A stretch of DNA of 64,000 nt from Lentisphaerota bacterium (GCA_015061805.1 SUVV01000007.1:55678-119677), one strand, 5' to 3'; numbered from the stretch's first letter, positions 50,931-60,478 are shown. Numbers and translations are program-made. The notes: generated by a model not told the origin, from the letters alone.

Positions 50931-53294
50931 TTATTCATGTGAGAAAATCAAATCACCGAAAGCATCGGCAGAGTGGACCTTGCCGCCGCCCCAGGAGAAG
51001 TGACGGCTCCGGTCGGTATTGGTACGTTTGGTCAACACCCGGTAAATGAGAGCACTCATCCGGTTGCTCTGTTCAATGACGAAACCGACTGTCTTAAACG
51101 GAATTATCGCAACAGAACGCCATTCGCCATCTTTGAACTGGGTTTTAACATCCCATTCGCCATTCCATTTGCCATCGGTACAGAAAGCATCGTAACGGCT
51201 GGAAGTGGAATTGGCATAGGTATTGTAGACCATGAGATTGTAACCGCCGGTACGACGTCCGAGGAAAAGTTCCACATGGTCACCGCTGGGCCATTTGGTC
51301 ATGGGGATTCCCGGTTTGGCAGTAGTTTTGCCATCGGGAATTTTGCACTGAATGGCGATATACATAGTGCGGCCGTCGTGGATGATTTTCACCAGAGTAT
51401 CTTCGGCAGCGGGTTCTTTGGTTCCCATTCTGCACATGGGAGTAAGCGGTTTGGCTTTTGCCCAGACTCCGGAATTGAAATCAAAGCCGGGGAAACCTTT
51501 GACCTCGACCTTGGGAACATTGTATTCCGGATTGGCGGCAGAGGCGGCAAGAGTCAACCATTTTTCAAAAGTTCCGGTAAGTTTGGCAAGCTGTTTGGCA
51601 GATACCGGATTTTTAACGCTCTTGGCGGCTTCCGCCAGAGCCTGACGGCAGGGTTCAGTCAACTTTTTACCGATAACATAGCGTCCCATGGAACGGCGGA
51701 AATCGTCGTTGAAAGCACTGGCGGTCGGGTCATTGAGCCAACTGTCACGCAGAAGTTTGTAGAATTTCTGCACGCCGGGGGCGCCTTCGCGGAAAACGCG
51801 CCGGATGTATTCGTTACGCAGCTGATCGGGTTCCTGATTGGGATCCCAGAAGAGCTGGTTGATCGTCCAGAATTCAGGGGCGGTGATGCTGAAAAAGTCG
51901 GTTTCTTTCAAGGGATGCTTTTCACGCATACCGGGACGGTCGCCCCAGCTATGTTCAGAGGTGACCTCTTTGACACCTCTTTTGGAGATGAAACGCAGAT
52001 CCTGCGCGATGATATTCGCCTGTGCGCGGGGGAAACCGGCGCCGGAATAGTAGTATTCGCGCCACATGACCGAGGGGCTCATCTCGGTATACTTGATGGT
52101 ACGTCCCAACCATTTGGCGTTGCTGGGGCCATGGAGAGTTTCCTTGTCATTCCGGACATAGGGGCAGAAACTGATACGGATATTGTGGGCGATGGGAATT
52201 TCCGGCGGAGTGGCGGTAAAAAAGTAACCGAAGCATTTGATCTTCATACCGGGACGCGCCTTTTCAACTGCGGCGGCAACCTTGTTGAGGAAGATGTAGA
52301 ACAACGTGGATTTGAAACTCGATGCACTGCGTTCAAGCATTTTTCCGTTGGGAAGTTTGATGGGTGCCATGCACAACTTACATTCACAGAAACTCTGGGT
52401 ATCATCGATCATGATGTTGATGCAGTTGTAGAAATCAGGCAGACCGCGAACGATTTTCAGAGTGTTATCGATAAATGCCTTATGCATTTCTTCATTGGCA
52501 TAGCAAAGCTGGACACGGCCGGTGGTGACACGTTTGCCTTCGATCTCCATATAGTATTCCGGATGTTTTTCAGCGAACACCTTTTTGGGCAGCCAGCGGG
52601 AACTCATGTTGTGACCGCCGCCGAATTCAACGAACATACCGTTGTCAGCGTAGCGGCTGCGGATCTGCGGTTCATCAGAACCGGGGAGATAGTTGATGCC
52701 GTTGCGGACGCAGTAATCGAAAAACGCCTCGTCGAGCTGGGCGATCTTGGCGTTGGCAAGCCAGGCGCGCAAGCGGAAAACGGGATTATCGACATAATCT
52801 TTGATTTTCAGCGTCAAATTTTCATCAAAGGTGAAATTCGCCAGCTCTTTATAAGGACGCACCCAGATAAAATCGGTATGCTTGTAAATAAAACGGTGGA
52901 CACCGTTGAGCACACCGCGGGGAACTTTTCCGACGATATAAAGGCGACCGTTGCGGATAAAAGCAGCATAACCGTCATCCTTGATCTGCTTGACCATGGT
53001 GAGAGCCTTACCTTTGAGAACCGGTTTGAGCAAAGCGGAGTCAGCAGTACAGAGAACAATGACCGATTTGGTATTGCTGCCGTAGTTGTTGCAAATGGAC
53101 GGCTTGGCACTGGTGATCAGTTTAATGTAATTCTGCAGCTCACGCGCAGCTTTCCAAATCACGCGGTCGGCATTCTCTTCGACCGCGATATATCCGACAG
53201 CCTCGCCTTTGTTGGCGATTTTGAACGAATACTCTTTTGCTCCGTGGAGCAATAATGCGCTGAAAACCATCAGCAGTAACAATAATTTTTTCAT
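50931..53294 (-). CDS. Exported DUF4838 glycosidase-like protein with C-terminal carbohydrate-binding-type domain
   Basis: 787 residues from the ATG at 53294, eight bases behind AAAGGA; an ATG at 53300 is too close. A signal peptide (LLLLLMVFSALLLHGA) is followed by an alpha/beta domain like the N-terminus of GH67/GH20-type enzymes (about 25-150), then a TIM-barrel DUF4838 domain (about 170-450) with NIMIDDTQSFCECKLCMAP (about 292-310), where Asp and a C-x-C-x2-C group sit at a strand end. From about 615 a beta sandwich resembles CBM9/DOMON domains. It probably acts on plant or host glycans outside the cell; the exact activity is unknown. It is a single-gene unit. Confidence 0.82.
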   Translation of the reverse strand: MKKLLLLLMVFSALLLHGAKEYSFKIANKGEAVGYIAVEENADRVIWKAARELQNYIKLITSAKPSICNNYGSNTKSVIVLCTADSALLKPVLKGKALTMVKQIKDDGYAAFIRNGRLYIVGKVPRGVLNGVHRFIYKHTDFIWVRPYKELANFTFDENLTLKIKDYVDNPVFRLRAWLANAKIAQLDEAFFDYCVRNGINYLPGSDEPQIRSRYADNGMFVEFGGGHNMSSRWLPKKVFAEKHPEYYMEIEGKRVTTGRVQLCYANEEMHKAFIDNTLKIVRGLPDFYNCINIMIDDTQSFCECKLCMAPIKLPNGKMLERSASSFKSTLFYIFLNKVAAAVEKARPGMKIKCFGYFFTATPPEIPIAHNIRISFCPYVRNDKETLHGPSNAKWLGRTIKYTEMSPSVMWREYYYSGAGFPRAQANIIAQDLRFISKRGVKEVTSEHSWGDRPGMREKHPLKETDFFSITAPEFWTINQLFWDPNQEPDQLRNEYIRRVFREGAPGVQKFYKLLRDSWLNDPTASAFNDDFRRSMGRYVIGKKLTEPCRQALAEAAKSVKNPVSAKQLAKLTGTFEKWLTLAASAANPEYNVPKVEVKGFPGFDFNSGVWAKAKPLTPMCRMGTKEPAAEDTLVKIIHDGRTMYIAIQCKIPDGKTTAKPGIPMTKWPSGDHVELFLGRRTGGYNLMVYNTYANSTSSRYDAFCTDGKWNGEWDVKTQFKDGEWRSVAIIPFKTVGFVIEQSNRMSALIYRVLTKRTNTDRSRHFSWGGGKVHSADAFGDLIFSHE

Positions 53295-53370
53295 TTTCAT
53301 TTTCCTTTCTGCAATAATTTTTTATATATGATATCGGTTAAGTTTATCAGGCACACCTCCGCAATGTACT

Positions 53371-54060
53371 TTATAATTCATTGATTCCGCAAATATTCAT
53401 ATCAAGCGCCCGCGCCAGTTTGAGCAAGACCTCCAACTGACCGTAAGAAATATGATTCCTGGGCGCCACTTTACCGGTAATATCATGAGCGTAGAAAACT
53501 ACCGTTTCATCCTGTTCCGCCGCCCGGAAAAGACAACGGCTGATCTCATGAAAATCAAAATTTCCGCTGGCTGCAATACCGAAAAACAGTTGTTTCGGTG
53601 CAACACTTGCCACAAACAAACGCTCATTGTCTGCCGGGGAAGCCGCTTCGCAAGCGACCTGCCATGCCCCGCCGCGGAGAAAATCAAATATTTCAAAAAG
53701 TTTGCAATCACTTGCCTCATCGCGCTGACTGAAAGGGTAAGCAAAGGCGCAGATATCGATCCCTGCCCGGTCACAGCACTCCTTTTGAGGAATGATCTCT
53801 GTTTCAATATAATTTTCCGGAGCAGAAAAATATCTGGTATGATGCAGAGCATGCAATCCGATCGAGTGGCCGGAATCCTGCAGAGTTTTCATACAATCGA
53901 GAGCAATTCCATCCATCTCGCCGGAGACAAAAAAGGTCGCATGAGCATCATATTTTTGAAAAAGCGGCAATGAGTCGTTCCAACTCCGGAAGTTCCGGTC
54001 ATCGAAACTAAAGCATACTCTGCCGTATTTTTTTCCAGAATTTCTCATAATATTTTGCAT
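53371..54060 (-). CDS. Polysaccharide deacetylase family protein
   Basis: A 229-residue NodB-type domain. CFSFDDR (about 16-22) carries the catalytic Asp-Asp pair and GLHALHHTRYF (about 68-78) supplies the metal-binding histidines; AYPFSQRDE corresponds to motif 3. There is no signal peptide. It could deacetylate an amino sugar or act on another N-acyl compound. The ATG at 54060 overlaps the DUF362 gene stop; an ATG at 54048 is possible. It is the second gene of a two-gene unit. Confidence 0.85.
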   Translation of the reverse strand: MQNIMRNSGKKYGRVCFSFDDRNFRSWNDSLPLFQKYDAHATFFVSGEMDGIALDCMKTLQDSGHSIGLHALHHTRYFSAPENYIETEIIPQKECCDRAGIDICAFAYPFSQRDEASDCKLFEIFDFLRGGAWQVACEAASPADNERLFVASVAPKQLFFGIAASGNFDFHEISRCLFRAAEQDETVVFYAHDITGKVAPRNHISYGQLEVLLKLARALDMNICGINEL

Positions 54061-55202
54061 CAGCGAACGATCTTACGGATGAATTTTTCAAACTTATCAG
54101 CAAATTTCATAAAAGCGGTCTTGCGTGAAATGATCGCTCCGGCAGGACAATGTTCCTGACAACAGAAACAACGGATACACTCATTGAGTTTGAACACCGG
54201 CTTGCCATCAACCAGTTTCAATGATGCAGGCGGACACATTTTTACACACATGCCACAGCCGATACAGCGTTGTTGATCGACCTCCGGACGAGCCACCATG
54301 CGGCGGCGCAGAAATTCCCGGAGTTTAGGAGGGAAATATACACCCCACTCCAACCCCATCTGCGGCGGATCCGGCAGAGTTATCCTGCGGATTTCCGGAA
54401 CTTCTCCCCGATCTTCAAATCCGGTATCGATTCCCCGTTCAGCTGCGCGGGAGATCAGCAGCAGATCATCGACACCCATCTTTTCAGCGACGGAAGCATC
54501 CAACGCCAGCGCACTGGTCGAACAGGCGATAAAATTCAAATCGACCGGAGTTCCACTGCCGGGACCATTTCCCTCCATCGCTACGACCGCATCCACTAAA
54601 GATATATGCGGAGACACGACCGTTTCAATATCCAACAGCATATCCGCGAAGCGTTTATAATCTCTACCGACCGCCAGATGCCACCCCAGCCGTTCACTTC
54701 CCCGGATCAATCCGAAGAGGTTTTTCACCGCCAGAGTCAAGGTCATCATCGCATGGGTCTTGGCTTTGGCGAAATCGATAACAAGATCATAATCCCGGTA
54801 TTCCAGAGCCAGTTCAAGACGGCGGAAAGCACAATTCTGCGGCATATCGATAAATTGATAATTTTCGCAATTGGCGACTTTCACGCCCATTTCAGCAAGG
54901 AGACCTGCGATCCCCATATTTTCCACGATCACCGGCGCTGTCCGCACCGCAGGATTTTCGATTACCGCCACCTGCGAAGCTCCGGAAGCAATCAGATAAC
55001 GGCAGAGCGCAGTCAACAATTCAGGAGCGACACAAACCGGTTTATCCGCACCTTTCCATTCCAGAAAGTTCGGCTTTATCATCACCCGTTTGTTTTTGAC
55101 TCCGCCACGGGCATCCAGACACGGCTGCAGTACCCGGCATAATGCGGAATCGATTTCCTCCGGTAAATAACCGGGCAGATGTGCATAAAATACTTCTGCC
55201 AT
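54060..55202 (-). CDS. DUF362 protein with two [4Fe-4S] clusters
   Basis: A 380-residue protein. The N-terminal DUF362 domain has VMIKPNFLEWKG (about 40-51), VVAMEGNGPGSG (about 207-218) and DFAKAKTHAMMTLTLAVKNLFG. The C-terminal ferredoxin part has CIGCGMCVKMCPP and CIRCFCCQEHCPAG. Function is unproven; DUF362 ferredoxins are common in anaerobes and thought to act in redox or radical chemistry. Coupled to the deacetylase gene with one base of overlap. Confidence 0.88.
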   Translation of the reverse strand: MAEVFYAHLPGYLPEEIDSALCRVLQPCLDARGGVKNKRVMIKPNFLEWKGADKPVCVAPELLTALCRYLIASGASQVAVIENPAVRTAPVIVENMGIAGLLAEMGVKVANCENYQFIDMPQNCAFRRLELALEYRDYDLVIDFAKAKTHAMMTLTLAVKNLFGLIRGSERLGWHLAVGRDYKRFADMLLDIETVVSPHISLVDAVVAMEGNGPGSGTPVDLNFIACSTSALALDASVAEKMGVDDLLLISRAAERGIDTGFEDRGEVPEIRRITLPDPPQMGLEWGVYFPPKLREFLRRRMVARPEVDQQRCIGCGMCVKMCPPASLKLVDGKPVFKLNECIRCFCCQEHCPAGAIISRKTAFMKFADKFEKFIRKIVR

Positions 55203-55228
55203 CCCTCATCCCTGCTGTAAACTTGGAA

Positions 55229-55262
55229 TTAAAAAGGGGGACGGAACAACTCCGTTCCCCCG
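55229..55262 (-). terminator. Terminator of the uxaE-yajC-secDF-ybaB unit
   Basis: On the minus strand GGGGGAACGGA pairs, with one bulged base, with TTCCGTCCCCC and is followed by TTTTTAATT. It starts 16 bases after the ybaB stop. Confidence 0.75.
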
Positions 55263-55277
55263 TCAAAGCGATACGCT

Positions 55278-55595
55278 TCAAAAGGAGGGAATATCAATTC
55301 CCAGATTGCCGCCGATGGCGCGCATTTTGTCCTGCATCGTGGAACGGGCAGATGCCAGAGCGCTGTTGAGAGCGCTCTGCAGCTCCTGTGCCAGAAATGC
55401 GGTATCTGCCTGCAATTCCGGAGCGATGACGATGTTGCGTACCGTCATATCGCCGCCGACAGTAACGGTAACACCGCCGTTGGCAGCCGTCGCGGAAAAC
55501 TCCATGCGGGGCAGTTCTTCTTTGAATTCAGCCGCCGCCGCCTGAAGTTCTTTGGCATGCGACATCAATTTGAGAACATCTCCGAAGCCAGCCAT
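55278..55595 (-). CDS. YbaB/EbfC nucleoid-associated protein
   Basis: A 105-residue protein, the normal family length. VTVTVGGDMTVRNIVIAPEL (central beta hairpin) between two long helices is the YbaB fold; the protein dimerises and binds DNA. The usual neighbours dnaX and recR are absent; here it closes a unit with uxaE, yajC and secDF, one base after the secDF stop. Confidence 0.9.
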   Translation of the reverse strand: MAGFGDVLKLMSHAKELQAAAAEFKEELPRMEFSATAANGGVTVTVGGDMTVRNIVIAPELQADTAFLAQELQSALNSALASARSTMQDKMRAIGGNLGIDIPSF

Positions 55596-55596
55596 C

Positions 55597-58101
55597 TTAC
55601 TTGTTTCCTTTTTTGGATTTGCGGCTTTCGAGGAAGTTCACCATGGGACCGGCGAGGCAGATGGAACTGTAAGTACCAAGCAGCACACCGAGCATCATGA
55701 CCAGAGTGAATTCCTTGAGTTCCGGACCACCGGCGATCCACAGGATGAAGACCACGATAAAGGTCGTCAGCGTGGTGATCAGAGTACGGCTCAAGGTCTG
55801 GTTGATCGACAGATTGACATTGTCAGCAAAATTGCTGAACTTTTCACTCTGATTGTTTTCGCGGATACGGTCAAAGATGACCACGGTATCGTTGATGGAG
55901 TAACCGATGACCGTGAGGAACGCCGCGACCGTGGTAAGTCCGACAGTGTAACCGGAAACCAGGTAGATCGCCAGCACCACCAGCACGTCATGGAAAAGCG
56001 CCATAACGCTGGCGAGCGCATAGATGAATTCATAACGCAGCACGATATAAGCACCGATACCGATCAGTGCCAGCACGATGGCAATCAACGCCGCCTTGGT
56101 GAATTCCTTACCGATCAGACCGTCCAGATGCTGGGCGTGAGCGGAAGCAACGTTGATTCCGCATTCAGGGAATTTGTCAGCAAGAATCTTGCCGATCTTC
56201 TGCTGAACCGTTTCATTACTGTCATCGCGGAGCATGACTTCGAGTTTTTCCCGGTCTGCATCATCGGTGGCAGTAACATTGGATTTATAGGTAACAGAGG
56301 GCTCTTTGAATCCGGCTTCTTTGAGAGCCTTCGCCATTGCCGCGGTGTTGCCTTTTTTGGCATAACTGTAGGTAATGGAAGTACCACCGGTGAAGTCGAT
56401 TCCCAGCACGCCTTTGCCGCGAATGCCCAGCATGATCACGCAGAGCAGGATCAACGCACCGGAGAAAGCAAGAGCATACTTCCAATTTTTGATAAAGTTG
56501 AAGTCGGTCTTTTTCAGCATCTGGAGCATGGAGAGATTTTCCACATTGCCAAAGCGGAAGAAGTAATCATAGACCAACCGGGTAACAAAGAGCGCGGTGA
56601 ACAAACTGCTCAAAATACCGATGGCAAGCGTAATGGCAAAGCCTTTGATCGCACCGGTACCGACATACATCAGGATAAACGCGGTGATCAACGTGGTGAT
56701 ATTGGCATCCAGCACCGAACTCAATGCACGATCGTAACCGGCATCGACCGCGGCACGCGCCTTTTTGCCGAGTTTCAACTCTTCGCGGATACGTTCAAAG
56801 ACCAGCACATTGGCATCCACCGCCATACCGATCGTCAGCACGATACCGGCGATACCCGGCAGTGTAAGCGTACTGTCGAAAGCCGCCATGGCGCCGAGGA
56901 TGAGCAGCATATTCAGACCGAGTGCGACCACAGCGAGCAAACCGCTCAGGCGGTAGTAGATCACCATGAAGATCGCAACCACGATCAGAGAGATCACACC
57001 GACCAACACACCGTTTTTGACACTGGCAAGACCCAGTTTCGGGTCGGTATCAAAGACCGCACCGACCTTGATGGCGAAGGGGAAGTTACCGGCCTGAAGC
57101 GCATTGGCAACGGTCTGGGCCTCTTCATCGGTGAAGTTACCGGAAATGGAAGCACTGCCGCCGGCGATCGGTTCATTGATATTGGGAGCGCAGTAGAGTT
57201 TGCCGTCGAGGACGATCGCCAACTGGCGGCCGACATTGTTTTCGGTCACGCGTTTGAAATCTTCCGCACCCTGAGTATTGAAAGTGAGAGAGATGGAGCG
57301 CTGTCCCATCTGGTCGCGCATGGCGCGGGCCTTATCGATATTCTTGCCGTCCATTTCCGGACGGACAGCGACGAGGTAACCGCGAACCTGCGGCTTGCCG
57401 TTTTCGATGGCAGTATACTCCATGTATTCAGTACCCGGGGGCACGGAGTTGGGATCAGCCTTGTAACGGGCGAGTTCTTCGCCGGAAACATTTTCCACCA
57501 GACGGAAGTGCAGCTTGGCACTCATCTGGATCATATCGCGCAGTTTCGCCTTTTCGTCGTTGGTGACGATCGGGGCGCGCAGAACGATGTGACGTTCGCC
57601 GGAGGGTGCGAGTTCCGCTTCAAAGATCTTCATCTGCTCAAGGCGTTTGCGAAGCTGTTCGATAGCGACATCGCGGTAGTGTTTGAAGTCGTTTTCGATC
57701 TCTTCCTTTTTGTCCTCATCGGGCAGAAGTTCCAGATAGAATTCCACACCGCCGTTGAGGTCAAGGCCGAGACGGATGGAACTGGAAGCTTTTTTACGGA
57801 TAAGGCTCATTGCATCGCGGTTGTTTTCCAATCCTTCGCCTTTGAGCATATTGGCGAGATTCACACCTTTTTCATCGGCGGCGGCGAGCAATGCCTGGGA
57901 TTCAAAGATATCGCGGTCTTTCGCCTGCCGGGCCTGAGCATCAGCGATCAATTCAGCGGCGACCGGATCGTTTTTATCTTTGAGCAAACCTTTGAAGGTT
58001 TCGTAGAAATTTTTGGGCGTCAGCGGATACATTGCGGCGGCGAAGATCACCATGGTGACGATCGCCAGCATCGTCCGCAGTAAAACAGGTTTTTTATTCA
58101 T
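55597..58101 (-). CDS. secDF: Protein translocase subunit SecDF (fused)
   Basis: An 834-residue fusion of SecD (about 1-500) and SecF (about 530-834). SecD features: first helix, large periplasmic P1 domain, then GIAGIVLTIGMAVDANVLVFERIREEL. SecF features: GIDFTGGTSITYSYAKKG and INDTVVIFDRIRENN with the conserved Asp/Arg of the proton path. It uses the proton motive force to pull proteins through SecYEG. yajC precedes it by two bases, the usual order. Confidence 0.96.
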   Translation of the reverse strand: MNKKPVLLRTMLAIVTMVIFAAAMYPLTPKNFYETFKGLLKDKNDPVAAELIADAQARQAKDRDIFESQALLAAADEKGVNLANMLKGEGLENNRDAMSLIRKKASSSIRLGLDLNGGVEFYLELLPDEDKKEEIENDFKHYRDVAIEQLRKRLEQMKIFEAELAPSGERHIVLRAPIVTNDEKAKLRDMIQMSAKLHFRLVENVSGEELARYKADPNSVPPGTEYMEYTAIENGKPQVRGYLVAVRPEMDGKNIDKARAMRDQMGQRSISLTFNTQGAEDFKRVTENNVGRQLAIVLDGKLYCAPNINEPIAGGSASISGNFTDEEAQTVANALQAGNFPFAIKVGAVFDTDPKLGLASVKNGVLVGVISLIVVAIFMVIYYRLSGLLAVVALGLNMLLILGAMAAFDSTLTLPGIAGIVLTIGMAVDANVLVFERIREELKLGKKARAAVDAGYDRALSSVLDANITTLITAFILMYVGTGAIKGFAITLAIGILSSLFTALFVTRLVYDYFFRFGNVENLSMLQMLKKTDFNFIKNWKYALAFSGALILLCVIMLGIRGKGVLGIDFTGGTSITYSYAKKGNTAAMAKALKEAGFKEPSVTYKSNVTATDDADREKLEVMLRDDSNETVQQKIGKILADKFPECGINVASAHAQHLDGLIGKEFTKAALIAIVLALIGIGAYIVLRYEFIYALASVMALFHDVLVVLAIYLVSGYTVGLTTVAAFLTVIGYSINDTVVIFDRIRENNQSEKFSNFADNVNLSINQTLSRTLITTLTTFIVVFILWIAGGPELKEFTLVMMLGVLLGTYSSICLAGPMVNFLESRKSKKGNK

Positions 58102-58103
58102 GA

Positions 58104-58589
58104 TTACTTGGCATCTCCGGCTTTTTTATCTGCGGCAGGAGTTTCTTCTTCGACCGGGTTGACACCGTTCTTGATGACCAGCACCTGAACATTGTCAGCG
58201 ATCTCCACGAGGAACTCTTTTTCGCGGACTTCAACGACTTTGCCGTAAACACCGCTGTTGAGCATGACGCGGGTTCCTTTGACGGTACGATCGAGAGCCG
58301 CCTGACGTTTCTGCTGCTGCTTCTTGTTTCCGCGGAAAATAAAGAAGTAGAACGCAACAATGATCAGGATGATCGGCAGGAAATCCATAATGCCGCCGCT
58401 CTTTTTCGCGGGCTGGGCGGTTTCTTTGGATTCAGCCGCAGGCGCACTCTGGGAATTGGCAGCACCGGGCAGAGCCTTGGTGATGGCAGGAGCGGAAGCC
58501 GGAGCGGCAGAGGCTTTGGCTTCCGGGGCGCCGTGGAGAACAACACCGCAGGCGAGTGCGGCAACAGCGAGCAAGACTTTGAAATTCAT
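58104..58589 (-). CDS. yajC: Preprotein translocase subunit YajC with extended N-terminus
   Basis: 161 residues, about 50 longer than typical YajC. The YajC core starts near residue 66 (GGIMDFLPIILIIVAFYFFIFRGNKKQQQKR) and continues with MLNSGVYGKVVEVREKEFLVEIADNVQVLVIK. In front lie a signal-peptide-like stretch (MNFKVLLAVAALACGVVLHGAP) and an Ala/Pro/Ser-rich linker. If the first segment is cleaved, the linker would be periplasmic, consistent with the core helix being N-out. AAAGGA precedes the start. Confidence 0.9.
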   Translation of the reverse strand: MNFKVLLAVAALACGVVLHGAPEAKASAAPASAPAITKALPGAANSQSAPAAESKETAQPAKKSGGIMDFLPIILIIVAFYFFIFRGNKKQQQKRQAALDRTVKGTRVMLNSGVYGKVVEVREKEFLVEIADNVQVLVIKNGVNPVEEETPAADKKAGDAK

Positions 58590-58625
58590 TTTGTTTCAAT
58601 CCTTTATTCGTGTTTCGATCAACGA

Positions 58626-60149
58626 TTACTTGGCAGGGACACCGAGCAGGGTCAGGTGCTTGTCGAAATGTTTTTCCAGCGCGGCTTCGTACTCGGCTTC
58701 AAACTTGTGCATCGCCTTGAAGAAGCGTTCACGCAGTTCGCCGCAGAGGATCGGACCGTAGGTGATGTGAAGCAGCTGGCGGGCTTCCGGCATATCCATC
58801 AGCGCGGGCAGTTCAGCATCGCTCAGAGTATCGACTGCCGGGATTTTGTTGATGTCGGCAGTGATGTGGTAAAGTTTGAGCATGTCGTTGAAGTTGGCAA
58901 GAGCGCACTTGTGCATATCGCGATAGAGCGCCGGATCGTTTTCAGCGATAACGGTGACCGCGACGAGCCAGCTGGTACCGGCGGTCTTGAGGTGCAGATA
59001 GTGGCGGGTTTCTCTGCCGACGGTGGGATAGACGGCGAATTTGTCACTGCCGCTGTGGACGGAAACTTTGTAGTTGCCGTAGTTCTGGGCGATGAGAGCG
59101 TGAACTTTGAACTGACGGTCAAATTCGGCAAGGTCGCCGATGTAGTCGATCGCCTTCTGGAACTCACCGATGAAGCGGGGAGCCAGAGAACTGAATTCCA
59201 CATTGCGGAAGCGGAGTTCGCGGACGATGAAGAGGTGGTGGGACGGCAGGGTCGGGCTGGTGGTTTCGTCGATGGAGATCTCCAGGTCGAATTCGTTGCC
59301 GCGGGCGGCGCGGAGGTGTTCGTAGACCTTGAGCGCGAAATCCAGCGCGGCGGTGTACATCACAGCACAGCGCTTGGCAGTATTTTCATCGACTTCAACG
59401 GCGATATCACCGAGAACAAACTTCTTGCCGGCATAGTCAGCCAGAATACGCTGCCGGAAGTCAGCAGGGAATTCATCAAACGCCGCAGCGATCTGAGCAT
59501 CGCTCCAGTCACCGGCAGCGGCATTCATCACTTCAGAGAGGTCGAGGGTGATCATCGCCATACCGGCGGCAAGCGCAACGTCGATATCGGGAATGGTCTT
59601 GAGGTGGTCGCCGTCAGCACCGTAACCGTCACGGTAGTCAGCGGCGAAAACCATGAAGCAGGCATCATCCACGACCTGACGGAAAGTACGTTTGGTCATG
59701 GTCAGTTCGCGCATGGACTGCTGGGCAAGAACCGGATAAGCCTGAACTTTACGGGCAGATTTGATGTGTCCGAAACTGGCAAGACCGAGACGGTCGCCGC
59801 AACCGATGGTGGTACGTTCATTACGCAGACTGCGGGGGGCGCACCAGGGGAAATGTTTACGCAGAGCATCGGCGTTGACAGCGGTCAGATCACCATTGAG
59901 AGCGACTCCGCCGTCAGCGAGAGCAACGGTTTCACCTTCGAAATACGCCGGCATATCTTTGGCGCAATCAGCGACGACAATGATGAAGCGTTTTTCGTCA
60001 TCGCGTCCCATCATAACTGCGGCATTCCCCAGTTTATGAACAGAATCAGGATAGATGGAAGTGCCGTTATCGCATTTGATCATCGCGTTTTTGATGGCAC
60101 ATTCATCTTTGCTGAGCAACGCCAGCACACTCTCGGCTATTTTTTTCAT
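58626..60149 (-). CDS. uxaE: Tagaturonate epimerase family protein
   Basis: 507 residues from the ATG at 60149; the frame upstream runs through the promoter. IGCGDRLGLASFGHI, VLAQQSMRELTMTKRTFRQVVDDACF and DYRDGYGADGDHLKT, in short pieces over about 115-190, are characteristic of the UxaE family, and SVHSGSDKFAVYPT (about 375) is the second conserved region. UxaE interconverts D-tagaturonate and D-fructuronate in uronate breakdown. It heads a unit with yajC, secDF and ybaB, 36 bases before yajC. AAAGGA lies upstream. Confidence 0.8.
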   Translation of the reverse strand: MKKIAESVLALLSKDECAIKNAMIKCDNGTSIYPDSVHKLGNAAVMMGRDDEKRFIIVVADCAKDMPAYFEGETVALADGGVALNGDLTAVNADALRKHFPWCAPRSLRNERTTIGCGDRLGLASFGHIKSARKVQAYPVLAQQSMRELTMTKRTFRQVVDDACFMVFAADYRDGYGADGDHLKTIPDIDVALAAGMAMITLDLSEVMNAAAGDWSDAQIAAAFDEFPADFRQRILADYAGKKFVLGDIAVEVDENTAKRCAVMYTAALDFALKVYEHLRAARGNEFDLEISIDETTSPTLPSHHLFIVRELRFRNVEFSSLAPRFIGEFQKAIDYIGDLAEFDRQFKVHALIAQNYGNYKVSVHSGSDKFAVYPTVGRETRHYLHLKTAGTSWLVAVTVIAENDPALYRDMHKCALANFNDMLKLYHITADINKIPAVDTLSDAELPALMDMPEARQLLHITYGPILCGELRERFFKAMHKFEAEYEAALEKHFDKHLTLLGVPAK

Positions 60150-60209
60150 AATGTCAAATTCCTTTCTTGAAACATTTAAGACATCACATTTACATAATAC
60201 AATTGTAAT

Positions 60210-60238
60210 AATATAGTCTCTGAACGTGTTAAATGCAA
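60210..60238 (-). promoter_or_regulatory. Promoter of uxaE-yajC-secDF-ybaB
   Basis: On the minus strand: TTGCAT (60238-60233), 17 bases, TATATT (60215-60210). Confidence 0.65.
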
Positions 60239-60312
60239 ATCCTTCCAAAAATATTTCACATATTTTACAACCGGCCGGTAAAGACATTTTCTCAACTTTT
60301 AACAAAACCGAC

Positions 60313-60341
60313 TTGACAAATCACAGTTTACGGGATATATT
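60313..60341 (+). promoter_or_regulatory. Promoter of tRNA-Glu
   Basis: TTGACA (60313-60318), 17 bases, TATATT (60336-60341), 14 bases before the tRNA. Confidence 0.85.
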
Positions 60342-60354
60342 TATCTCATACCGT

Positions 60355-60430
60355 GTCTCCATCGTCTAGAGGCCTAGGACACCGGGTTCTCATCCCGGCA
60401 ACATGGGTTCGAATCCCATTGGAGATGCCA
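60355..60430 (+). tRNA. tRNA-Glu (CTC)
   Basis: 76 bases with encoded CCA. Acceptor GTCTCCA pairs with TGGAGAT (one G-U), the anticodon stem CCGGG/CCCGG encloses TTCTCAT with CTC, and the T-loop is TTCGAAT. A tyrosine integrase gene starts 108 bases downstream in the same direction, and a T-run follows the tRNA. Confidence 0.97.
60411..60430 (+). other. Candidate attachment site (left end of integrated element)
   Basis: Inferred: the 3' part of tRNA-Glu, from the T-loop to CCA, is the usual core for tyrosine integrases encoded beside a tRNA. The matching right-hand copy would lie beyond the window. Confidence 0.35.
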
Positions 60431-60478
60431 TTTTTTCGCTCAAATTTCTGATTTTTCCCCATTTTTTCCCCGTTTTCG

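Noticed and set aside
50927..50932. TATATT at the end of the DUF4838 gene
   Set aside because: No -35 element at 16-18 bases upstream and no gene follows on that strand; treated as chance or part of the repeat region.
50973..53255. 760-codon open frame antisense to the DUF4838 gene
   Set aside because: The DUF4838 gene has a signal peptide, ribosome binding site and domain structure; the antisense frame has none.
55552..58083. 843-codon open frame antisense to secDF
   Set aside because: secDF motifs are unmistakable on the minus strand; the antisense frame is a composition shadow with low-complexity His/Asp/Gln content.
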